The position numbers were made by a program, and so were the translations under genes. This document shows positions 58,467 through 64,000 of a stretch of DNA of 64,000 nucleotides, piece by piece (within the stretch, counting starts at the first letter, position 1; each line of letters starts with the position of its first letter). Where the stretch lies: the NCBI GenBank assembly GCA_947311845.1, contig CAMZMU010000116.1, positions 299,940 to 363,939 of the forward strand, in the 5' to 3' direction. Source of the DNA: Poa pratensis. Taxonomy: Eukaryota; Streptophyta; Magnoliopsida; Poales; Poaceae. The notes under the pieces are model-generated. The model saw only the letters and a program-made list of their open reading frames with translations, made no database searches and was not told the origin of the DNA.

Positions 58467-58645
58467 CTTCCTCCGTCCACGAAAGAGTGTATTTCCAAGA
58501 TTGTGGGAGAGTCAATCTATTTAAACTTTGACCGTATTTATACAAAAAGTATGCCTCGAATTTAATGTCATCAGATTAATGATGAGACATATTTTTGTCA
58601 TATAGTTATTTGGAAGTACACTCTTTTAAGAGTGGACGGAGGGAG
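58467..58645. mobile_element. Stowaway (Tc1/mariner) MITE, 179 bp
   Basis: Begins CTTCCTCCGTCCACGAAAG and ends CTTTTAAGAGTGGACGGAGGGAG: terminal inverted repeats of the Stowaway type, flanked by TA at 58,465-58,466 and 58,646-58,647. The AT-rich interior 'tcaatctatttaaactttga' is typical. Confidence 0.92.
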
Positions 58646-58647
58646 TA

Positions 58648-59071
58648 GTGTTCATGTTGTCCTTTGCCCGCCGGAGTTAATGGAAATCTTTTCATTTCAA
58701 AAAAGGAGGAATGCATGATTGGATACCTCTACTCGCTCATACTCTAGACTAAGGGAAAAAAATCAGTGAGTTCCCTTCAAAATTCACCGGATTTCAGTGA
58801 TTTCGGCAGACACTGAAATAATTACCTGGTCAAAATAGTTCAGCTCTTTCATTAATACACATGGATACAAAACATATTCAAATTATTTTTCAATTCTTTG
58901 AATATTTTGATGAATTTTGAGAGAACATTTTGCTCCTTTGGAGGAAATGAATACCGAAATCACTAGAATTCACTGAATTTAATTGAATTCGTAGAGATCG
59001 AAATATTTTTGAAACCGAAATTATGTTGAATCTTACAAATTGTACGGCACAACTTGCAGGTCCAGAGGAGG
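58648..59071. other. 3' flank of the UDP-glycosyltransferase gene
   Basis: AT-rich. 58,765-58,815 and 58,950-59,025 carry related words in opposite orientation (attcaccggatttcagtg, ataccgaaatcactagaatt), perhaps the ends of an old MITE. Otherwise nothing recognised. Confidence 0.4.
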
Positions 59072-60265
59072 TTACAGAACGACAGAGCTGTTTGTGCTAA
59101 GCTCCTTGATGAAACCCACGAGCCGTTGGAACTCCAGTTCGGACGACCCCCCTTCACCAATGTCCCGCCTCACCTTCCGCGCCAGCGCTACGGCCGAGCT
59201 CCTTATCTCGCTGGATTCCATGGCCTCCCTCACCATCTTCTCCACGACGGCCCTCTCGCACACATCCTTCATGTCCAGCCCGTTCCCCCACACGGCGCAG
59301 ACGAAGCGGCTGTTGATGTGCTGGTCGACGAAGAAAGGCCAGCACACCATCGGCACGGCCTCCACGACACCTTCCAAGATCGAGTTCCACCCCGCGTGCG
59401 TCAGGAAGCAGCCCAGGGCGCGGTGCCGCAGCACGTCTCGCTGCGGCGCCCACTCCACCACGCGCCCCTTGCCGCTCTTCCGGGCCGCCTCGACCGCTTC
59501 CCCGAGGACGGCGGCGTCATGGAACATGTCCGGCCGGAGCACCCACAGGAAAGCGTAGCCGGCGCTGACGAGCCCGGACAGGAACTCCGTGAACTCCTCG
59601 TGAGAGATGACCGCGTGACTGCCCAGGCTCACGTACACCACGGACCGGTCCGGCTGGCCGTCGAGCCACGCTATGCACCCATTGTCCTCCCGCCACAGGC
59701 TGCCGGCCGTCGTCGGCGACGTAGACGACGCGCGCACGGCGTGGAGAGGGCCTATGGGGAAGACGTCGCGCATGCGCGGCGCGATGTGCGCGAGCGCCGA
59801 CCGCTCCATGGACGTGGCTGTGTTGAGTATGAGCGCCCGCGCGGCCTTGCCGCTGTGAGCGCCGAACTCGGCGAGAATCTGTAGCATGGGGTCGACGTCG
59901 TGACGGTGGCAGGAAGTGGGGAGATCTCGCCGTCGTAGGAAACCTTCCATGCCAGGAACGCCACGGATCGGCTCGTCCAGGTCGCCGCCCACAGGGCAGG
60001 GCACCTCGCCCAGCTCGAGGAGCTTGGGCACGGACAGGTACGCCAAGAAGCTACACGCGCTCACCGTGCGGAAGGCCAGCGCCGGCACGCCGAGCTCCTC
60101 GGCCACGTTGATCGCGAACGGAAGTATCCCATCGGCGACGACGCATGTCACCGGGCCGTTGGCGTCGTCGTCGGCACGGCTCCCTGTCTCCGCGGACAAC
60201 AAGGACGTGAGCAGAGCACGGTACGCGACGGCGCCCGTGCTGAGCAGGGACTCGGCCAAGTCCAT
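59072..60265 (-). pseudogene. Family-1 UDP-glycosyltransferase lacking its N-terminal domain
   Basis: 397 uninterrupted residues. Residues 272-315 are the plant PSPG box: WAPQRDVLRHRALGCFLTHA, GWNSILEGVV, then PMVCWPFFVDQ. The Trp at the start, GWNS and terminal DQ are in place; the usual THCGWNS Cys is Ala. SVVYVSLGSHAVIS at about 212-225 and ILNTATSMERSAL at about 143-155 also fit the family. Typical UGTs have about 460-490 residues; here the first ~80-100 (HxxPxPxQGH segment with the catalytic His) are missing, so glucosyl transfer to small acceptors is unlikely. The first ATG is 3 bp from a CACTA-like terminus at 60,268, which explains the loss. The similarity recalls the UGT85/709-type deoxyloganetic-acid-like group, but assignment is tentative. 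Confidence 0.85.
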
Positions 60266-60267
60266 CT

Positions 60268-60545
60268 CACTACAACACAGTAGAAGTTTAGCGGCACATT
60301 AAAGTGTCCCTATAATTGATTAATGTGCCACTAAATTCTTTTGTGGCACTTTAAACTGTGCCCTCTTTACCATTGTCTCTAAAAGTTTTAGTGACACTTT
60401 GGCAAAATGCCTTAAATACTATTAGTGGCACTTTGACAAAGTGCCCAAATAGAATTTTGTGGCACTTTGGCAAAATGCCTCAAATTCAATTTTGTGGCAC
60501 TTTGTGAAATGCCTCCAAATTAGTGGTGGTTTGAGAATTTCCTCT
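60268..60545. mobile_element. CACTA-like terminus with subterminal repeats
   Basis: Starts CACTACAACACAG immediately upstream of the UGT ATG. It is followed by five or more copies of 'gtggcactttg(g/a)caaa(a)tgcc' (60,350-60,510). The opposite end is not recognised in the window, so it may be a truncated copy or extend further. Confidence 0.6.
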
Positions 60546-61859
60546 AAATGGCACATGAAATTATTTATTCCAAACTCGGCGAAAGCTTGTTTTTTCATTG
60601 GGCAGCTAATCCATGCCGCACAACCTACTTAGGCGCTCACTACTCAAATAGTATTTTTTTTATGAGCTTATCCATGTTGTGCGTGCTAGCTCCTGGTTAA
60701 ATGGGCCGGCCCAGCTAGCCCAGGTACAGTCCGCTTTAGGTTTTCTGTTCTCTTTCGTTTTTGTTCTGTTTCGTTTTATTTTCTTTTTGATTTTCTTTTC
60801 GGTTTTCTTTTTTACTTTATTTTTTCTCGAAAAAATGTTCATTATTATTTGGAAAAATTCTTGTTTTTCAAATTTGGTTTATATATTTCGAAATTGGTTC
60901 ATGATATTTTGAATTTTTGTTCATGATTTTCGAACTTTTGGTTCATGGTTTTTGAATTTTGTTCTTGATTTTTTAAATTTTGGTTCATGATTTTGAAATT
61001 TAATTTCATGAATTTTGGAAATTGGTTCATGTTTTTCAAATTTGAATTGTTTTGGAATTTTAACAAGATTTTTAAAACAGAAGAAATCTAACATGTACTG
61101 ATGTACAGTACATGCGAACGGAAAAAAAGACACAGCGACGGGTTCACGCTTCTAAAGGCGTAGAGCATAGGGGCGCCCCCGGGTCCTCCCCCGGCCCTGC
61201 TGCCCGGGCGTTCCGGTTGGGCCCGAGCGAACTGGCCCAATAACGATTCTCTCGTCGCTGCGCTAGCTCACAGCGCGGCCGAGGTGACGCGAGACGGTAT
61301 GACGAGTAGGCGATCGGGGTGCTATTTAAACCGGTCCGTCGCTCCTTGACGGGGCGAGGTGGGACTAAAAATACGGTGCTCGTTGGCCGGTGTCGCCATG
61401 TCCCGCCGCAATGCGTTTGCTGATCACTCCACTTGCTGCATGCGACATGTCCCGTCGCATATGAAACTCTGAACCTGCTCTAGTGCGCGGTGCGGAACTG
61501 CCGCATGCATGTTACAGTACGAACGTACGGCTGCATGCAACCGGGACAAAGTGATGAGAAAAGGTTCAGTGCGCATGTGGCTACCATTTAATTATTCGAG
61601 TCGAGTATGTGGCTAATATACATCTTTTTTTTTTGCGAATAATGTGGCTAATATACATCAACCTACCTAGTTGCAAATTGAGCTAGCTTTACATAGGTAA
61701 AATAGAGTAAAAAATTGCAATAACTAGTGGAATAATCCGTGAACTCAACAACAACAAAGTACATAATAATCCATGAACAAAGATTTCAGTTACCAGGGAC
61801 AAAAAAAAATACACGTACACAAGCTACAACCATACACTAACAAGAAACAAAGATTATGT
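60546..61859. other. AT-rich reiterated words, then unassigned
   Basis: 60,850-61,060 reiterates 'ggttcatgattttgaaattt' and variants about ten times. 61,130-61,400 is GC-rich and non-coding. 61,400-61,860 shows nothing recognisable. Confidence 0.5.
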
Positions 61860-62800
61860 TTTTACAATTTTTTGCTCCCGGGGAACAAACCTTGAGGGCA
61901 CGAGAAAAAATATGTTGACCAAATCGCATCTACAAAAGGAACAAAAGTAGGGTAAATGGAAGAAAATCAAGATGACAATTGGGACAATTTTAGCACTGAA
62001 GGAACAAATAAAGTTTGCATAGGGAACAGCAACTAAAGACACGAGGAGCAGAAATTTACTGATTATGGAACAAATCACGAGTTGAAAGAGAAGTAAGCCA
62101 ACAGGAATACAATTTAGCACGCGAGGAACAATTCATTACTACAAGCGGAACAAATAGTATGGAAAAAAGTGGGACAAGATTTTATAGACGTTAAAAACAA
62201 TGAGAACGGAGAACGTGCCAATTACTACAAGCGGAACAAAAGAAATTATAGCACGTGGAACAAATCACAAGCACACGGGGAACCAAAATTAGACCAAGCG
62301 GGCAAATATATACACACGTGAGAAACATCATGAAAACTAGAAAAACTTTTCAAATAAGTGGAACAAAAATTAGCACCTATAAAACTAGTCATAACTCTAC
62401 GCTTGAAAAATACAGTGCCCATGGCATTTTGACTAACCAGAAAAAACCAGGACTAGCGCCCGAGGACGGATCACATCTATACGAGAACCAAAACTTTTGC
62501 GCCCAAAAAGCAGATAACACATACACGAGAAAACATTATTTTGGACACATGGAACAATAATGACTACAGTTGAACAAGAACATTACCACTTGTGGACGAG
62601 GCATAACTACATAAGAGAAACAAAACTTTTACAACCGAGGAACAAATCACATAGAAATAAATATTGAGATTAAGTGGAACAAACAGATCAAGTGGAACAA
62701 AAAAAAGGTAACACTCTGGAATAAAAATCAAGTGGAACAAAATTCGTCTACGCGAGTATCAACCGAACCAAAAGAATAAACAAATAAGGAATATTTTTCA
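61860..62800. repeat. Quasi-periodic GGAACAAA repeat region
   Basis: The word 'GGAACAAA' or close variants, often preceded by 'agtg', 'cacg' or 'aagc', recurs roughly every 20-45 bp (for example 'tactacaagcggaacaaa' at ~62,136 and ~62,225, 'gcacgtggaacaaatcac' at ~62,252). No uniform unit length and no coding sequence. Confidence 0.6.
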
Positions 62801-62848
62801 ACCTAAAATAGAACCAATATTTAACACTCACAAAACACATCTCTACTA

Positions 62849-62955
62849 CTCTCTCCCATCCAAATTAATTGACTAAACTTTTTGTATAGATAAACATGTC
62901 TAAATACATGTGTATCTAGACAAAAAAATTGAGTCATTTAATTTGATCGGAGGGT
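62849..62955. mobile_element. Decayed Stowaway-like MITE
   Basis: 'ctctctcccatccaaattaa' and 'ttgactaaac' at the left pair imperfectly with 'gagtcatttaatttgatcgg' and 'agggtg' at the right, as in 'ctccctccgtccaaattaattgac' Stowaway elements. TA precedes the left end; the right end has diverged. Confidence 0.6.
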
Positions 62956-63125
62956 GAAGAAAAATATATAATATAGTTTTGGAAAAACATGATAAGAGAA
63001 AGAAAAAAAAGAAACCAAAAATACTAAAATGGTAAGAATAATAAAAAGAAAGAAGACAAGAAAGAAGAAAAATATAGAAATGAAAAGGATATGCGATAGA
63101 AGGAAAGGAAATACGAAGAAATTTG

Positions 63126-64000
63126 GAACGAAGATAAAGAAAGCAAACGCCGGAACAAAACAAAAACTCGTCACGTTGAAGTCGAGAGTCACGACTAGAA
63201 ATCCAGTGTACTTTTTCCTAGCAACTGGCTTAGCTTGGCCAGATTGGCAGCACCGCACGCCGCGCCTAATCTGAGTAGTATCAGACTAGAATTTCGAACG
63301 AAGATAAAGAAAGCAAACGCCAGAACAAAACTAAAACACGTCACGTTGAAGTCGAGAGTCACGACTAGAAATCCAGTGTATTTTTTCCTAGCAACTGGCT
63401 TAGCTTGGCCAGATTGGCAGCACCGCACGCCGCGCCTAATCTGAGTAGTATCAGATTAGAATTTCGAACGAAGATAAAGAGAGCAAACGCCGGAATAAAA
63501 CTAAAACACGTCACGTTGAAGTCGAGAGTCACGACTAGAAATCCAGTGTACTTTTTCCCAGCAACTGACTTAGCTTGGCCAGATTGGCAGCACCGCACGC
63601 CGCGCCTAATCTGAGTAGTATCAGATTAGAATTTCGAACGAAGATAAAGAAAGCAAACGCCAGAACAAAACTAAAACACGTCACGTTGAAGTCGAGAGTC
63701 ACGACTAGAAATCCAGTGTACTTTTTCCTAGCAACTGGCTTAGCTTGGCCAGATTGGCAGCACCGCACGCCGCGCCTAATCTGAGTAGTATCAGATTAGA
63801 ATTTCGAACGAAGATAAAGAAAGCAAATGCCGGAACAAAACTAAAACACGTCATGTTGAAGTCGAGAGTCACGACTAGAAATCTAGTGTACTTTTTCCTA
63901 GCAACTGGCTTAGCTTGGCCAGATTGGCAGCACCGCACGCCGCGCCTAATCTGAGTAGTATCAGATTAGAATTTCGAACGAAGATAGAGAAAGCAAACGC
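63126..64000. repeat. 170-bp tandem satellite, 5.1 copies, continuing past the window
   Basis: 'gaacgaagataaagaaagc' (one or two variants) starts units at 63,126, 63,296, 63,466, 63,636, 63,806 and 63,976, an exact 170-bp period. Units differ by only a few substitutions (gccggaac/gccagaac, aaacacgtcacg/aaacacgtcatg, cctagc/cccagc). Each contains 'tagcttggccagattggcag', 'caccgcacgccgcgc' and, in units 2-5, the perfect dyad CTAATCTGA-gtagta-TCAGATTAG. The first unit's left edge fades into A-rich sequence at ~63,100. Short frames of about 70 codons on each strand are repeat artefacts. Confidence 0.95.

Noticed and set aside
59054..59884. 276-codon plus ORF opposite the UDP-glycosyltransferase
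   Set aside because: Antisense shadow of a GC-rich exon; the minus frame has the PSPG box.
63235..63954. Repeated 69-77-codon ORFs in the 170-bp array
   Set aside because: They recur once per unit on both strands because of the repeat; no sign of selection as protein.
1..64000. tRNA, rRNA or microRNA genes
   Set aside because: I saw no tRNA A/B-box cloverleaf, rRNA segment or convincing miRNA hairpin; a covariance-model scan would be needed to exclude them.

Overview
The window is plant nuclear DNA of a kind typical of a large, repeat-rich grass genome, most likely Triticeae (wheat, Aegilops, rye or barley group). I infer this from the nested LTR retrotransposons and solo LTRs with 5-bp target-site duplications, a ~17.9-kb CACTA transposon with a 3-bp duplication, Stowaway-type MITEs, and a ~118-bp satellite whose core resembles (from memory) the 120-bp pSc119.2 family of rye and wheat. 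There are no bacterial-style operons. Only two pieces of ordinary host gene are visible, and both look broken: a DUF604 (fringe-like) glycosyltransferase and a family-1 UDP-glycosyltransferase.

Layout. 1-10,726: ~118-bp satellite array, about 90 units, with higher-order structure. 10,727-22,929: a ~4.5-kb solo LTR (family A; TSD gggtc) inserted in the array and itself split by a 7.7-kb minus-strand Ty3/gypsy element of Tat type (12,549-20,250; TSD ccgag). That element carries degraded gag, protease and RT-start sequence on the minus strand and a multi-exon antisense gene (PF04195-like) on the plus strand. 22,930-23,861: remainder of the satellite, which abuts 23,862-26,129, a 5'-truncated and frameshifted DUF604 gene. 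26,340-44,200: a CACTA transposon (TSD ccc) in the 3' flank of that gene. It carries a degraded TNP2 transposase, a degraded second gene (Transposase_24 region plus Ulp1/C48 protease), a small two-exon coiled-coil/membrane protein, a 661-bp tandem repeat, and an accessory plus-strand gene split by a second family-A solo LTR (31,647-36,034; TSD gagcc). Removing that LTR leaves a continuous 326-codon frame.

44,201-48,603: decayed DNA with a PIF/Harbinger transposase relic and part of an LTR-like sequence. 48,604-57,071: minus-strand gypsy-type gag-protease element bounded by two related but non-identical LTRs and interrupted in gag by a 1.6-kb solo LTR (53,150-54,728; TSD gtagt). 57,072-59,071: mostly unassigned, with one clear Stowaway MITE. 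59,072-60,265: UDP-glycosyltransferase lacking its N-terminal domain and cut at a CACTA-like terminus. 60,268-63,125: CACTA-like subterminal repeats, AT-rich and GGAACAAA-rich repeats, and a decayed MITE. 63,126-64,000: a very regular 170-bp tandem array that runs off the end of the window.

Relative order readable from the nesting: satellite, then family-A LTR, then Tat element (its LTRs differ at only 5 substitutions and 1 indel in ~494 bp, so it is recent); and DUF604 region, then CACTA, then family-A LTR. The candidates for something less ordinary are the satellite higher-order structure and its junction with a gene, the antisense spliced gene of the Tat element, the accessory ORF inside the CACTA, and the 170-bp satellite with an internal perfect dyad.
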